Of a stretch of 64,000 nt of DNA, positions 13,616-28,016 are shown one piece after another; the stretch's first letter is position 1, and each line of letters starts with the position of its first letter. The notes below the pieces were generated by a model. The model made no database searches. It had not been told where the DNA came from and saw only the letters and a list, made by a program, of their open reading frames with translations. The position numbers and the translations under genes were made by a program. Source of the stretch: Oasisia sp. SBJ-2009 (taxonomy: Eukaryota; Annelida; Polychaeta; Sabellida; Siboglinidae); the NCBI GenBank assembly GCA_964017155.1, contig OZ024862.1, positions 45,927,962 to 45,991,961 on the forward strand. Reading direction: 5' to 3'.

Positions 13616-14730
13616 TGCTGACCACTCTGATGCAATGACATTTGTATGCAATGCAGCAGGCTTGTTAATGAATGTGTGCCATATCATTTGAAGTTGAAGG
13701 CGAATGCATAACTTATCCAAATTTGAATGCTTATTTCTATGAACACATTCGAATGTGAACGCGTGTGTGTTTATGCACATTTGAATGCGAATGTTTGATA
13801 ATTTTGTCCAAATCCAAATGTATATTATGTGTATTGTTAAGTTGTCGGCCTATGTAATTCAAATGATGTAAATTTTTAGCTTTAAATACCTCAGTGGCAA
13901 TTACCACTTGCTGATGAGGCCTTATATCTTATTGCCATGTGTGAACAGGATCAGAGGCTGCAAAATGCTCAAAGGACCACTGGCAATTGTGACCACAGCA
14001 TCCTTTGACCAGACAGCAATCATTCATTCCTGCCTGTGCCTTGTGGGTTGTTTGTGTTCATCCAAAGATCAAGACTGCCTAATTACATAAAAGCTGCTGG
14101 TTAAACATTACAATTAATCAGTAGATGAATGTGTCAATGGGAAGACAGTGAGAACTTTCCTAATGTCTTGTATGAAAAGGAATGCCAGCTGGTGAATTAG
14201 CTGGTGAATCATTCAGAGAAACATTGAACACCTTTGGTCAAGGAGTGGTAAAGGTGGATAACAATTTGTTTGCAATACGCCAACATTTTATACGCATTCA
14301 ATGAAACATTTGAACAGCCAAATATTTGGCATTCAAATCTGAATAGCTGCAATGCAGGGATAATATATTTTGATATTGAATGTTTTCATTAAGAATAACT
14401 TTATTCTGCAAACAGCAAAATTTAAAATATTTGCGGCAAGGAGCTAATTTTTATTGTGAATATGCGACTAGGGGAATGACTCAAACATTCAGCAGAAAGA
14501 TTAGCACATGCTCCACAAATATTTCTTTTTAACAAAATGTACAGTATGTCAACAATTGCCAAATATTGTATGCAGTTTCTATGGTGTATTATGTTTGTGC
14601 ATCCATAAACCTCTCTCACAATTGATCTCTTGCTATTTTTACCAGAGTACTGAGTACCGGCAGTACATAATACTACATAAGCATTTTTATTTTGTTTGCT
14701 GTTTTAGTAGTACCATGCATTTATAATACA

Positions 14731-14781
<51 letters not shown>

Positions 14782-15120
14782 TATATATATAGCACTATAA
14801 TTCGTCTTAAAAACATGAGCATATAATATACATACATATACGCAACATGCGTACTGTTTCTTAACGTGCTACAGTCGACCTTACCGGATCCCTTAGCAAT
14901 CACTTCAAAGAGCTCTTTGATAAGGCGCCGACTCGAAATATACGACGGTGCTCATTTCGTGGATGACACCTAGTGGGCCAGTCTAGCAACGAGCATTTCC
15001 GGTGCGTTTCCGGCGGGTAATTATCAATGAAAGATAATCTTTCGGGGAAGACATTTTCCATTTTAAACTCAGCGAACAATTTCACAATAGTATTCTATTG
15101 TTTCATATAGCGACAAGATC
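13616..15120. other. Spacer between GSTK1 and CFAP107
   Basis: It begins with the presumed GSTK1 3' UTR. A TA run followed by a GA run lies at about 14732-14790. No splice-supported exon is visible. Confidence 0.5.
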
Positions 15121-15178
15121 GACTTTCACTCGAGATCTCCACGGCACGATTGTTGCAGTCGGTTGTTAGGGCTTTTGC

Positions 15179-15190
15179 GTTCCCGGCAAC
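15179..15190 (+). promoter_or_regulatory. Candidate RFX X-box upstream of CFAP107
   Basis: GTTCCCGGCAAC consists of two inverted half-sites close to the X-box form GTTNCC/GGCAAC, about 165 bp before the CFAP107 start codon. RFX factors bind such sites in promoters of ciliary genes. The spacer is 0 rather than the usual 1-3 bp and one base departs from the consensus, so this is tentative. Confidence 0.35.
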
Positions 15191-15355
15191 CAACCACCAT
15201 CCACAAACTTGTCGTGCTGGGTATCGCGGGCTACTTGAGTTGAGTAGAAAGCTGTAATTATCCCACGGACCGATCATTATCGGACGTGTGGCGACGCTTA
15301 ATTGGCGTCATTTGAAGGCGTAGTTGTATACTTGAATTGGAGCGGAAAGGGCGCA

Positions 15356-18300
15356 ATGGCTAAAGTCCGGCTGACGGCGGGGAAGAACGAATGGGACCCC
15401 GGCTACAGGACTGCGCCGGAGAAGCCGAAGTGGGAGCAGCCGGGCTGGCGCATTGAGAAGGAGTACAAACCTCGGGTGCTGATAGGGAACTGGTACGAAG
15501 ATCGACTACAGGTGAGCGAGAGGACGCGCAGGGAATATATTTATTTAAGGCGCTTCTGCGAATATTGGCTAAGTTAGTTTTAACGAATTACTGACGGCAG
15601 ACTATATTTATGACTGTCAGGGTGAGAATCAGAATGAGATGTACATTTTGTTTATAAAATATTGTTCAAATTCTTTAAATAGTAAATAAGTCTGGCTGAA
15701 TTGTATGACTGTGTGGAATTGCAGTTGTTTTATGTGATACGTGTATATTAAAATATTGTTATGATTCACAGGACACATTCTTGGAGACCATCAGAATTAT
15801 TGTAGATTGTACATGTTAATCTTCTGACAGCATCCGAAGAGATATTGATGTGAATAACATGCTTCTTCGGTGACATTAATTAAAATTAATTGCATGCGTA
15901 GTGCTGATCAATCTATTGTTAATCTGATGGTGATGCCGTCAGTTTGCAATTATCACAAATCACCATCAGACATAACATGAAGGAGAAGACAGAGGAGAGG
16001 AATTATTATAAATCATGTCAGGTATTCATTGAAACATTCGTCAAACTACGCAGTTCAAATGTTATTGTTGTGACGGTAAGTTTCTTATTGTTGTGACAGT
16101 AAGTTCTAGCCCTTTTCATAACAATCCAATTAATTAATAAGTTCTACTAATGGTTTATTCAGCAGTACTGTTATTATTACAATTACAACTTTATAATGAA
16201 TTACGCACGCACAGTTATATGCAAACATACACATGCACATGGAATTGAAAAACACGTACAGAACTTCTAGAGGCACAGTAATGACTTTACATTTATTTCA
16301 TATACAAGAAAATGTATCTATGCTATTGGAAACATAAACACCTTACTGTGGGATAAAGAAATAGCAATTGATGCATTTATACTTAGACTACTCATGGATT
16401 ATATCACTGTGGAACCATCTGATTAAAGCAGTTCATTTCAGAAAGAAGAATAGATCATATCTACAGTTGTCTTGCAGAAACAAAGTAAACCATGTTTTTC
16501 TTTGAATATTGAAGTCATAAAAATTACACCCTTTTAACAGGTCTGTTTTAGTAATGCATGCTACGTGCTTGCTGTTTTTGGTGTACAACAGTTCTGTGCA
16601 TAAAATCAGTATTGACTTTATGTAATGTTCACTAACTCTGAAATTCAGATAAGACACAGTTATAAATGTTGCATACACGGTATTCATTAGCAGAGTATGG
16701 AAACTTGCAAACACATTGTCATATTGAAAACAGTATTAAGTTCACATTTCTTCACTCAGTTAAACCTTTAATGCTATCTTTCAGCATGAAATTGGGATTT
16801 TCTTAAGCAGATCCTGTGAACTGATAGGAAAATGTCAATCCTGTACCCCCTAGCCTCTAGCTTTAATACATAACAGACTAAGCTGCTTAGTCAATAGTTC
16901 AATAATGGAATAAGATGGCATTACTGTTAGCCCAGCAGAAGCGCACAGACAGATTCTGAAAGTGGCTTAGGTGTTGCAAACAGAGAACATTAGTGTTAAA
17001 ATGAGCATGTATTAATGTCATATGTTGCATTCACAACACCATTTCATTGAATTACAGGCCGGAGATAATCATTAGTTGATCACTTGTTTCATCCGTCAAC
17101 AATGAGAAATTTAATCCTGTTTGCTCGGTCAATATTATTTATGAAGAACATTTACGTTGCATGTATAAGTACGTACAGAACTCGGAAAGCCTATAGAATT
17201 TCTGAGCAGCAGTAAGATCTCCTATACAGGCACACTGTAATCTGAAAATGTGATATTGGTAGTAATGACCTGTGATTAACCCTTTGCACAAGACAATCTT
17301 TTTAGCAGCCTCAATATGAGTACACTGTATGTTGATGCCAAGACCTTTAATACAGTTACACCTAATTTCAAGTTTATTAAAATTATAAACTGAGTTACTG
17401 GTATGCATTTATATATATATATAGAAAAGTATAGTAAATTTAATGTTTAAAAATATGCTAGATGAGACTATATTATAAGTTAATAAATCACCATCAAACT
17501 TTATACTGAGTATACTATCTTAGAAACTGCTAAATTAAACAACATTGTGTAAGGCCAGGGCTCTCCCCATTAATAATTCAAATTCATAGATGACAGATTG
17601 TTTACCTGAATATGTCTTTGTGCCAGTCTTGCATTGTGCACAAAGTTTGCATTAGCAGGAGTAGCTGATATTAATAAATTTATATTTTCTGACAAAATCG
17701 GCATTGGCATAGTATAATGATGGTAGAGCATATATTGATAGTGTATGTTGCCATTAGGAATGTCATTTAGTATGTGCACAAATTGTGTGTTTATGGCTCG
17801 ATGAATAACTATTGCTTTTAACATATCTGCTAGTACACATTGACTGTTCAAATAATCCCAATTTTTTAGTGGTCACTTGTGAATATAGCAGTGGGGATGA
17901 GTAACCCTCAGTGCTGTCTAGAAGCACTCGGACACCTACCGCCATAAATGTCATGCAACTACTGGATGTGTGATGTGTCAGGGGATGAGTTGCGTGAATT
18001 GTCGGGTGATGGGTTGATTGATGTGTTGCTTGATGAGTTGGGTGTTGTGTCATGTGATGTGTTGACTGATGTGTCTGCCGTTTTTTGTTAGAGACAAACA
18101 CAAATCTACATTTGTGATAAGAGTCTTGGGCTTCTTCCTCTTATCCTGGGGAAGATCCGGTTATTTACACCATTTCCCCCTTGGGTTAGGGCTAGGACTA
18201 TTTAGTCCAGTTACACCCATCAGTTAGGGTTATACCTATTTAGTCTTGTTTCGTCCGTGAGTTAGAGTTGGGACTGTTTTATCTTGTTTAGACCATGGTT

Positions 18301-20023
18301 TAGTAGAGTTAGGGCTGTTTAGTCTTGTTTTGCCAATGGGTAAGAGGTACGGCTATTTTGTCTTGTTCCGCCCATGGGTCAGAGTTAGGGCTGTTTAGTC
18401 TTGTTTTGCCCATGGGATAGAGGTAGGACTGTTTAGTCTTGTTTTGCCCATGGGATAGAAGTAGGACTGTTTAGTCTTGTTTTGCCCATGGGATAGAGGT
18501 AGGACTGTTTAGTCTTGTTTTGCCCATGGGATAGAGGTAGGACTGTTTAGTCTTGTTTTGCCCATGGGATAGAGGTAGGACTGTTTAGTCTTGTTTTGCC
18601 CATGGGTTAGAGGTAGGGCTGTTTAGTCTTGTTTCGCCCATTGGTGAGAGATAGGGGTGTTTTGTCTTGTTTTGCCCATGGGTTAGAGATAGGGCTGTTT
18701 AGTCTTGTTTTGCCAGCCCATGGGTTAGAGTGTTGAAGTGTTCAGTCTCGTTTCACCCATGGATTACTGTTAGGACAGTTCAGTCTTGTTCTGCCCATGT
18801 GTTGGTTTCAGCGTGTTTGTCAAGTTGCTGCCCTGTGTGTGTACATCTGTGTGTGTACAACAGTTTGGCATGTTTGAATTGTGGTATCAAATGTTCTCTG
18901 AAGAGTTCTGTTATCTCTTTGGCAATTGCTATAAACCATTCAAGTTATATCCAAACAGTCTACACTTTCAGAGTGTAGGTGAATATTGTATTACATGAGG
19001 TATTTGTTCAGATTTTGTATGAGCACACTAGTGGCCAACAATTTCACATCAAGTGGGTATTAATGTTGCAGGCCAGGCCTTGGCTAAAAATACTAATATC
19101 TGCAGACATGGGCTACATCTGGGAGAAATATTAGTAGATTTGGCCCAGGCCAGGGAGAAGTTATAGATTAATCATTAATTTATTATAATTAAAACTGAAG
19201 TGATAATATTTTTAGTTTTAAGAATATTTGTTTTTATGACATATAACATTTGCAAATCAATATTGATGGATTTATGAATAAAACAATGCTTTATGAGAGA
19301 TACTTTGCAAGTCTAAAACAGTGGAACATTGACTATTATGCAATATTTAAGTTCACAGACAATAATAAGATACGTATAAATCAAGTAAATAAAATACTTT
19401 GCAGAGGTTCAATTAAAATACTATGTATAATTACATGCTCATTTACAGACTATTTTTTGTTTCTTATTACTGATATTACAATAACTTTATGCTTTGTAAT
19501 TTCAGTAACATTTGTTTTGTGGGCTGTCTTTGGCTGCATATATGGGCCGGGCCTGGCCCTGAAGTATTCAAACTGTACTGGGCCAGGGACACCATTTTCA
19601 GACTTGGGCCTACAGTCTAGTTTGCAGGCCTTGACCTGAGTCTGAGAGGTGTTCACAGGCATGGGTTGGGTCTTGATTCTAACTATTAATTGCAGGTCAG
19701 GCTTGTACTCAATTCTAGACCCACTCATTGCACTAGTCAACTTAAATTAGTTGAAACCGCAGTATAGTATAATTTTAGCTTACAAGACATTTATCAAACT
19801 TTTAGCCTCACTGAAATGTGTGAATTTCTATGGTAATTTTCAAATTTATAAAGCATTCTGCCCACCATCAAGGCAAGTATTTTCTTATTTAGTATACACA
19901 TACACTTTTATAACTGGCTTAGTATAACTATGACAAGTATTCAACAGTTTTAGTATTTAAATAAAAACAATAAAACAGGATTATTCAGCATGGAAAAGCA
20001 AATTAATCTGTGGTGTGGTGAAA

Positions 20024-20088
<65 letters not shown>

Positions 20089-23000
20089 TTGGAGTACTTA
20101 ACCTTCACACTCATATTTCAAGTTTTATATCACAATAACAACATTACATTCTATATAAGCAAAAATAAAATAAAAATATAGTTACATGCTGGTCACACAC
20201 ATGGAACATTTTGGTCACATGGCACATTATTTATGCATATGTACATGTATACATATAATAAATGTGAAATTATCAAGAAAGACTGTTTGGTCATTAATAC
20301 TATTTATATGACGAGAAAAGGGAAAGCACATCTGTTACATTGCCATGTATTTCTGTTGAAGGAAGTTTGATATACATTATGGGAGCTTATCTGTGGAAGC
20401 TGTTTCTTTGGCTACAACTGTACTGTTTAGCTACACCTCATCACAAATCCTTTTCATTAATATATGGTGTGTGAACAGTGTATAGTTATCATTAAGCAGT
20501 TAGTCTGATGACTAGTGTTCAGTTTTGTCTAAATAGTCGAAAGCAGTTACTTGGTCAGTGTTTGATTATTTGCTAGCCTGTTGCTGGGCTGGCAGTTAAC
20601 ACTGAAGCTGGCAACTGGCCTTCAACTTCAAGACAGCCCGGGAACTTGGCAAGATATGTACATAATCATGCTGTGCCTTCAGTTGCAGATTCCAATTGAT
20701 TATAAATAACTTACCATTTGATTTTGACTGAAAACTTCACGAAGAAGTTGCCCAAATAAAATTACCCACATACTGCAGTTTATACTAGATTGTGTTTTAG
20801 CAAAATTAATTTAACAGGATTTTAACAAAAACGTTATTGGAAGAGGCACCATTAACATGTATATTCGGAACATATCACACGCTGTAACAATCAACATATT
20901 ACCTTAATGTGAAGTATACCCTTGAGGGGAATTCATCTGTCTTTCCAACTACACCATCTTCTCAAAGCTGCATGTTGAAAGTCAGCCATAACTTCATGTA
21001 TATTCCTTTTGGGCAATCTTCTCTCCTAGTGCCCATCCAAGCAATTTACGTATAGTTTGAACCGGCATGTGTGTTTACTGTATTCACCTTGTTTGCCTGC
21101 TTTGGCTGCCGAGGCAACGAGGTGAGGTACATCTGGCGCTGTGTACTGAGCAGGGCTAAGGCAGTTGTCTTACATAATACCAGGTCAGTGGGTCCTGGGA
21201 ATATTGCAATCACTTGTTGACGTGTTAGCACAAGTCAATCTTGGAACAAAGCGGGTGTACTATCACCTGAAGTAATCTGTCCTCAGGACAGCTGGCTGTG
21301 GCCCACGCTGCACTGGGCATGCCAGGACAGTTCTGTCGATGTATACACCGAGTTCTTGTGTATTTTGTTGATTTGGAAGAGCCTCAGAAGTCAAGTATTT
21401 GCAGAGAACCTCAGAAGTCAAGGATTTCTAGAGCCGGCAACGTCATGAGTGCAGAGTTGGGATCTGTATGTTGGATTTGTGGGCTGTGTTGTTTTGATAC
21501 ATTTTGACTGTTAAATTCAATGCTGTCTTTGTCTAATGTCATATGTTGTTGTTTTAGCTTTACTTTTATAATGTTATTGGTTTTGGCAATATTTATTTGT
21601 ATGGTTTAGAATGGACATTCTCATTTGAGAGTCTTGGTTCAAACGCTTGTTATGTGTCTGACGGAAATTAAGAGATTACCTGACTATAAACAGTGGTGCA
21701 TAGATATGTGTGTATTCTTTGTTCAGTAATTACAGTGGGTAAGTATGTTCTAAGATTAGTCAAGATTGATTAATCAAGATTGTGTAAAATGAACTGGTTT
21801 CTCAGCAACTCTCTCAACTGTGTAATGCAGCTTACCACTTCCTTGAGTTGGATTGGGTGTGCTGTATAAAAACATTTATTCTGTTACAATGAGAGCGATT
21901 ATGAACCATACAATTAACTGGCTGCAATGTGAAATGGTTTGCATCTGAAATGAAAATGTGATTACTTAATTCTGAACACTGCGAAACTGCTCAAAATTGT
22001 CCAGAATGCAGAACCTGAAGTGACCACAACAAACCTGAAGTGACCGTGTCTCTCCTGGTATTGTAGTTTTACCTGGACAAGACCCGGCCCCGGCCGTCCA
22101 CGTACCAGGTGGACTTCAAACAGTACGGCGGGTGTTTCCCTGACTGTATCCTGCGACGGGAACAGAGAGTGCGTGATGAAGGACTCGACAAACGATTCTT
22201 CCTCTACCACCATCACGGCTACAAGAACGAGCTGATCTCGTGGTACGATGAACACTACAACCGACGGGAACGACCTCCCTGTCAACGATTCCCGCTCCTG
22301 CGTTCATGGAATGGGCACCAACTGGGCTGGCGACCAGAGAAGAGTGATCATCCCATACAAGGTAGATGACCACTCCTATTCTTTGTTCCATATTCTGGTT
22401 TGTGTTTAGCACAGCTCTTGGGTCAGAAGTTCAGGTTTGGATGTGCAATGGGTGGGAATGTAATCATAGGGAATAAAGTGACAGGGGAGGACAGGGTAAG
22501 ACAGGGAGGGGGAGAAGGGGAGAGGAGACAGGGGACGGACGGACGGACGGACGGACGGACGGACGGACGGACGGACGGACGGACGGACGGACGGACGGAC
22601 GGACGGACGGACGGACGGACGGACGGACGGACGGACGGACGGACGGACGGACGGACGGACGGACGGACGGACGGACGGATCATTTTGACTAACAGCAGGC
22701 GTCTACTATGTATATAAAGCAATTCTTTAAAACCTTGCACTCAATCATACATCATCTGCTCGCAGGGGAACCGACAAAGTTTGGCCTGTACGAGAAGAAG
22801 GTGGAAGACTGGCGGAAGTCAGCCGACGTCTCCAGGCTGAACAACTACGGCACGTCGTACTCGACGTCCTACCTGAACCCCCCGCCCGAGGCCCGGGTCC
22901 AGATGCGCTTCGCAAATCTGCGCGAGACGTCGACGAAGGTGAACCCCGTGAACCTGGTGCACCGGGACTACGTCAGCCGACACAACAAGTTCATCCAAAC

Positions 23001-23124
23001 CCCCGAGTTCCTGAAGCCTCCCCCTGGACAGGCCGCGTACCCCGATGCACGGTGCCGGATCTCGAGAAGTGATTTAGTCTCACATCTGCGGGATGCAGAC
23101 GAGAAGAGAGTGGCGCCGTTGTAG
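15356..23124 (+). CDS. CFAP107: Cilia- and flagella-associated protein 107 (3 exons)
   Basis: Orthologue of human CFAP107 (C1orf158), a microtubule inner protein of axonemal doublets. Exons 15356-15511, 22067-22361 and 22766-23124 join in phase (0, then 1) to give 269 residues. Matches to the family as I remember it: PGWRIEKEYKPRVLIGNW followed by YEDR; then YDEHYNRR; PLLRSWNGHQLGWRPEKSD; PTKFGLYE; and TSYSTSYLNPPPEARV. The protein is rich in Arg, Tyr and Pro with no membrane segment or enzyme motif, as expected for a structural inner protein. The C-terminal part after TSYSTSY is longer than in human (about 194 residues). The first ATG with good context is at 15356; an upstream frame from 15302 lacks an ATG. 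A polyadenylation signal AATAAA lies at 23208-23213. Confidence 0.88.
17940..18080. repeat. Degenerate GATGTGTTG repeat
   Basis: Irregular repeats of GATGTGTTG and GATGAGTTG, about 8-13 bp each, lie in CFAP107 intron 1 just before the 38-bp minisatellite. The Thr-His frame on the minus strand is a by-product. Confidence 0.6.
18180..18790 (+). repeat. 38-bp minisatellite (about 16 copies) in CFAP107 intron 1
   Basis: Tandem unit with core TTTAGTCTTGTTTTGCCCAT followed by GGGATAGAGGTAGGACTG. The central four or five copies (about 18420-18600) are almost identical; copies towards both edges diverge progressively. That pattern fits homogenisation by unequal exchange from the centre. No spacers of unrelated sequence occur, so it is not a CRISPR-like array. 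Confidence 0.9.
20024..20086. repeat. (TA)n microsatellite
   Basis: About 60 bp of TA dinucleotide in CFAP107 intron 1. Confidence 0.95.
22536..22679. repeat. (GGAC)n microsatellite in CFAP107 intron 2
   Basis: About 36 perfect copies of GGAC/CGGA lie between exons 2 and 3, ending about 90 bp before the exon 3 acceptor. The purity suggests a young, length-variable locus. Arg-Thr-Asp-Gly frames through it are not genes. Confidence 0.97.
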
Positions 23125-23207
23125 ATCTGCCGCACATTCTGTGGTCACTAGAACGGGATACTGGCTGTTTTGTTGGGTTTGCTCGTGGTAAAGAAGATTT
23201 CTCAGTT

Positions 23208-23213
23208 AATAAA
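23208..23213 (+). terminator. CFAP107 polyadenylation signal
   Basis: AATAAA 84 bases after the CFAP107 stop codon, at a normal distance for a short 3' UTR. Confidence 0.55.
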
Positions 23214-23424
23214 ATGATATATTTGGTATTTGGGCTGATAGAGTGGTTGATGTGAGGTGGGTGTTTTTCGACCCAGATTCCTCCAAGACATTCTAAAAAA
23301 AATTGAGACCTCCAACTGCCCCCACCCTTGTTGAGACCGATAAATGCACCTCATTGATGCAACCATAAAAAGCACACACCCAAAACACCTACAACTGTAC
23401 TGCCATTGAGGCACCTAAGAGATC

Positions 23425-23520
23425 TCTAAGTGCATTCTATTGAGGCTGCAAGTGCACTCTGTTGAGGCTCCAAGTGCACTCTATTGAGGCTCCAAGTGCA
23501 CTCTATTGAGGCTCCCAAAT
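23425..23520 (+). repeat. 22-bp tandem repeat (4 copies)
   Basis: Four copies of GAGGCTCCAAGTGCACTCTA plus TT, the first and last diverged, downstream of CFAP107. Confidence 0.8.
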
Positions 23521-23529
23521 AGCAAACTA

Positions 23530-26500
23530 TGGCCCTGTTGAGACGTCTCTGTGCACATCATTTGGAATCTTTACTTTTGAGTGGAACTCTTGCCTCGGCA
23601 TGGGATGATTAGACAGTATATATCCATTGGTCATGATAAACAGAAATTTATTTTGTACTGTTTATTCATAGGCAAACAGAATCATCAGCTGAGTTTCTGG
23701 TATGTTTTGCAGATCTGTCACCAGTGTACTTCTCAGCAGTATCGACATTTTGTTTGTGTTTATTTTAGAATGTGTATAAGCATATGTAGCATTGTTTGGT
23801 TATTACATATTAAATCGTTATACCAAGAGAAAGATAATTTATCTTGAGATGAAATTCAGTATTTCATGAAAACAATGGTAGACATTATTGCTTAGGGTGG
23901 TGAGGGAGTACACATATAAAATTATATTTAGTAACTATATTGTACTTTGCTACAATGCTTTACCAGCTTATTGAGGCAACATTTCACATTTACAAAGTTT
24001 TTACAAGATGTGTCAAACTTGTATGTTTGTGGCTGTGATATTTTTCCTTTTTTCGGCATGCTTTATGTTGGGATTTGTGTTTTAAATCCCTTGCTGTGGT
24101 GCTTTGTTTATGTGTATATAATGTTTACTTGTACAGGTTTATTCACTGTGTATGAATTTACTATGAAATTAGTTCTATTTACACAGGGTATTTTAATGCT
24201 CAAACCAGCACATTAATGACATGGACTTTCAGTATTATATTTAACAATCATTGTGTAACTTTGAAAAGCCTTCACAGACTGTTCTTCAAGTATTAGTACA
24301 TTACTACAATTGTTTTGAACTTGAAAGCTGCCATTGGCAAACCATATATATGGAGTAGAGATCTTGAGGAGGATACCGTGCATATCTATGGTATGCAGGT
24401 CATCCTTCAGTTGTTTAATGTGTTGGACATTCCACACAATTGCATAGAAACAAGAACTAGTTTTGTTGTTTATGATTGCTCAAGTGCAGATTTGTTGTCA
24501 CTTGTTAACAGATAACCATAATAATACAGCATCAGTATGACTTTTATGCCGCACTTTGAAGGGTATCTTTACAACTGACAGTATTTCTGTTGTCACCATT
24601 ATGATTGTCTGTTTCACGGTTATTTTGAACCTTTAATATGAGCAGAATTATTACAGATACATCGCGTATGTATTCACCAGATGTTAATAATTCTTAAAAT
24701 TAATTTAGCATGTTTCAGTTACCTAATATCAGTATTTGATAGATTGTTGATACAAAATCTTACTGAAGACATGGCATAATATTAAACTTGGATATATATA
24801 TGTATATATATGTATGTATATGTATAATATATATATATATAGAGAGAGAGAGAGACAGAGAGAGACAGAGAGAGACAGATAGAGATGTTTTAATTACCAG
24901 TAGTTCTAGTGTACAGCTCGTACAATGTTATCATTTGTTATTCGGGCGCCATGTTATTTGTCTGTGATATGCAAGACCACGACTGTTTGTTAAATGCATT
25001 ACTAGCTTCTCGCTCACAATAAACCTTGACAGTATTGCATTACTGTGTTGAATCAATTCTGATTATATCTCTATAGACATAGGCTACACCATAGTATTCT
25101 CTCCATTCATGCATATAAATTTCCCTTGCATAGAACTCTACAGTGCATTTCACTTGGAGCATTTCAAAGTTTGTTTAAATACAGCGATCCTGTAACTATG
25201 ACGTTATTCAACGGTAGTCCTTTGCCAAACCGGAATCTTGAAAAATATTTCTACTGTAAAACCTGTCTTGGGAGACCTCAGTTATGAGCGACCACCTGTC
25301 TTGAATGACCACTTTCCTAGGCTTGAATCTTTTCTGTTTAAAATGTACCTGCCATGAACGACTGACTACCTGCCAAACGCGACCAGCGACCACACAAATT
25401 GTTCAGGCGACCTTTGTTTTCACTTGTTAACAGCGGCCAGAAGATGCCAGTTCACTAATTACCTGTATCATCGATTTATCTTTTTAGATTAGCGTTTCTG
25501 TGACGTGATGTGGATGCATTTACCAATATTTTATACAGTTTATATTCATTACGCAATTAGTATAATTATTAGCATCTTAGTATGATATTTAAAAAAATGA
25601 TGAGCTATGTTATTATAATTATTATTTTTAATCATATACTTTTTTATTTTTTATTTAATTTTTATTTTAGCATACTGAGGAATATTAAATGTAACTCTGC
25701 TATGTTATTTTATTATTTCATGCATAGGGTTATATTTATAAATGTGCGTGTATGTGTATATATAATATATATCTTAATAATATTTTAGCATCCATATATA
25801 CACATAATTATTTTAATAATAATTTTATCTTAGCTACTATTTATACATTATGTGAAGCGCCTGAGAGCAATACTATTGATTCGGGCGCTATACAAATAAA
25901 TTGTATTATTATTATTATCTGATTGGTCCATTTATTTGATGAATATATCAAGGAGGGAGACGAGGAGGAGATGCCATCACATCGGCACCAGTGCTGCTCA
26001 TACTTTAGTAGGCAGCTGAACATCTACGGGCACTGCACGACTTCGGCTTATGCACAAATCAACCCCAGTTCACTGCTTCAATTTGACAGCAGAAGTATTG
26101 CAGTAAAACAAACTGCTTTAAGCAGACAACTATAGATGTGTTTTTGTGGAAAGTGATGATTTTAGGTGAACAGTGCCCGAAGAATTTTCAGTCGACAGAA
26201 ATGTAAATGTGATATTAACAATGATGAACACTATTAACTTGTATCCAAATGCCTTGTCTTATACATAGTGCTAAACACAAAATGTATTAATGATCATTAA
26301 TTTTGTCATACTACTGCAATGACTGCCTGTCTGTGTATATTATACATACATGCACGAACACATTCAGTTATGCCGACGATCTTGTATGCAACCTGTTATA
26401 AGCGACCACCTGTCTTGAGCGACCACTTTTGCTGGGCTGGAGGGGCGGTCGCCCACGTATTTTTTCATTAGATACTGTAAATTTAAGATAATGAACATTG

Positions 26501-28016
26501 ACTGGGATGATACCAAGTTATCCCCACTTCCACAGGTTACATGGACCAACAACACTCAAAGTAAATATATTATTTTATTAAACCAACAGCACATGTAAAG
26601 TACTTGAACAACAGGCTAAATGAGGGAATAAAACTAAAATAGCACTAGATAAACAAGAGTCTGCCTTCTCAATAAGCTGCTGCACCCATCAATTTATCCC
26701 GTGATCTCTAACTAAGCATTAATCTATGTGCTCATAATTTATATGTAAATTTTCATTAGGTGTAATTTTGACAGACATTTCGAAAGTGTTATAATTCACA
26801 GCACAGTTTAGTTATATTTCCGTACATTACCCAGTCTAATGATACTGGTCAATTCTATTAACTACTTCAGTGAAAGTACACATCTAACTGTCTGTGTTAA
26901 ACCAAAAGCCTTAACTTCCCATAATTCATGTAAAAATTACATGAAAAAGTAACAGAAAAACAAGCTTGTTAATGATAAATTAGTACAATGTACTCAACCA
27001 AACTTCACTGAAAGCTGTCAAGGACGTTAACAGTATAGCAGTTCACAAACATTCTTTAAAATTATGCAATGATGTAACAAATTCTTCATGGCAAAAAGAG
27101 AACATTGTACTCATGGTCACATGAAAGCTCCCTAATCAACACACCCTGATGAAGTCATAATATATAGTGCCATGGTGTATAGGGCACTATTTGACCGAGT
27201 GACAAAACACACCCTTATCAACAAACCCTGATGAAATCTTAATATATATATATAACACTATTTGGCTGAGTGACAAGAAAACACCCTGATCAACCCACCC
27301 TGGTGAAGTCATAACAAATAATAAAAGTGGACAGTAAGGCAGTAACACAAAACAACATCCAGCATTTAGACAGCGGGCTGATGTCTTGGAACTACTCGAA
27401 GGAAAAGGTGAGGTAGATTTGCCAAGCAAGGTTGTTATTTCATTAAATTATTAATACAATAAATAAAATCTTTATAGTTAAAAATTAAAATTGCAGGATT
27501 ACAGAACCATTGCACGCTATTCACATGCTGAATTATTCAGGCAGAATAATGATTCATTCTGGGGCAACTGCCCCCCTCGGACAAAAGCATTTACTACCCC
27601 TAACTCCACCACCAATGATTTCATCATGTGATCAAAGTTGATTGTTTGCAGAAGTCAATGAAATTGTCCATGCTGTGTCCAACGGCACTGAGAGTTGACT
27701 GTATTCCACGGTTGCACAGCATGTCCTCTACCGGTAGTCGATGTGGGGTTTTCTCAGTGAGAACTGTGAGCGTTCCAAACCACATAATTAACGTAATCAT
27801 ATGGTGCTTTAAATGAGTAATTCCACCTAAAATTAGAACTATTTACAAAGAGGGAGGTGTTAAACCAACAGCATACTGAATGGTAGGCCACTGGCACTCA
27901 ATTTCCACACCTGTTTGCCTCCTGGGACAAGGCCTGCAGACACCAGCGTAAAACCCCCTCAAACATAAAACCATATCCCTTACAATGTGGGGCTGTTGTC
28001 TACGGGGTGAAGATGC
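23530..28016. other. Non-coding spacer between CFAP107 and NUDT8
   Basis: AT-rich DNA with microsatellite patches (TA and GA near 24791-24880) and transposon-end-like fragments. CGACCACCTGTCTTGA-type sequence occurs at about 25285-25310 and again at 26400-26428, in the same orientation. That sequence resembles terminal regions of pogo/Tigger-like DNA elements, but I could not pair ends. I see no exon. Confidence 0.45.
27125..27315. repeat. Tandem repeat of about 80-90 bp
   Basis: Three imperfect units, each containing CCCTGATGAAGTCATAA or a near variant and then TTTGGCTGAGTGACAA or TTTGACCGAGTGACAA. They lie in the spacer downstream of NUDT8. Confidence 0.65.

Noticed and set aside
13905..13935. 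CTGATGAGGCC as a second hammerhead core
   Set aside because: No matching stem II strand or GAAA follows within range.
18180..18790. CRISPR-like array
   Set aside because: The repeats are contiguous with no unique spacers, and the region is a eukaryotic intron.
22400..22740. 105-codon frames through the GGAC array on both strands
   Set aside because: They are translations of a pure tetranucleotide repeat inside CFAP107 intron 2.
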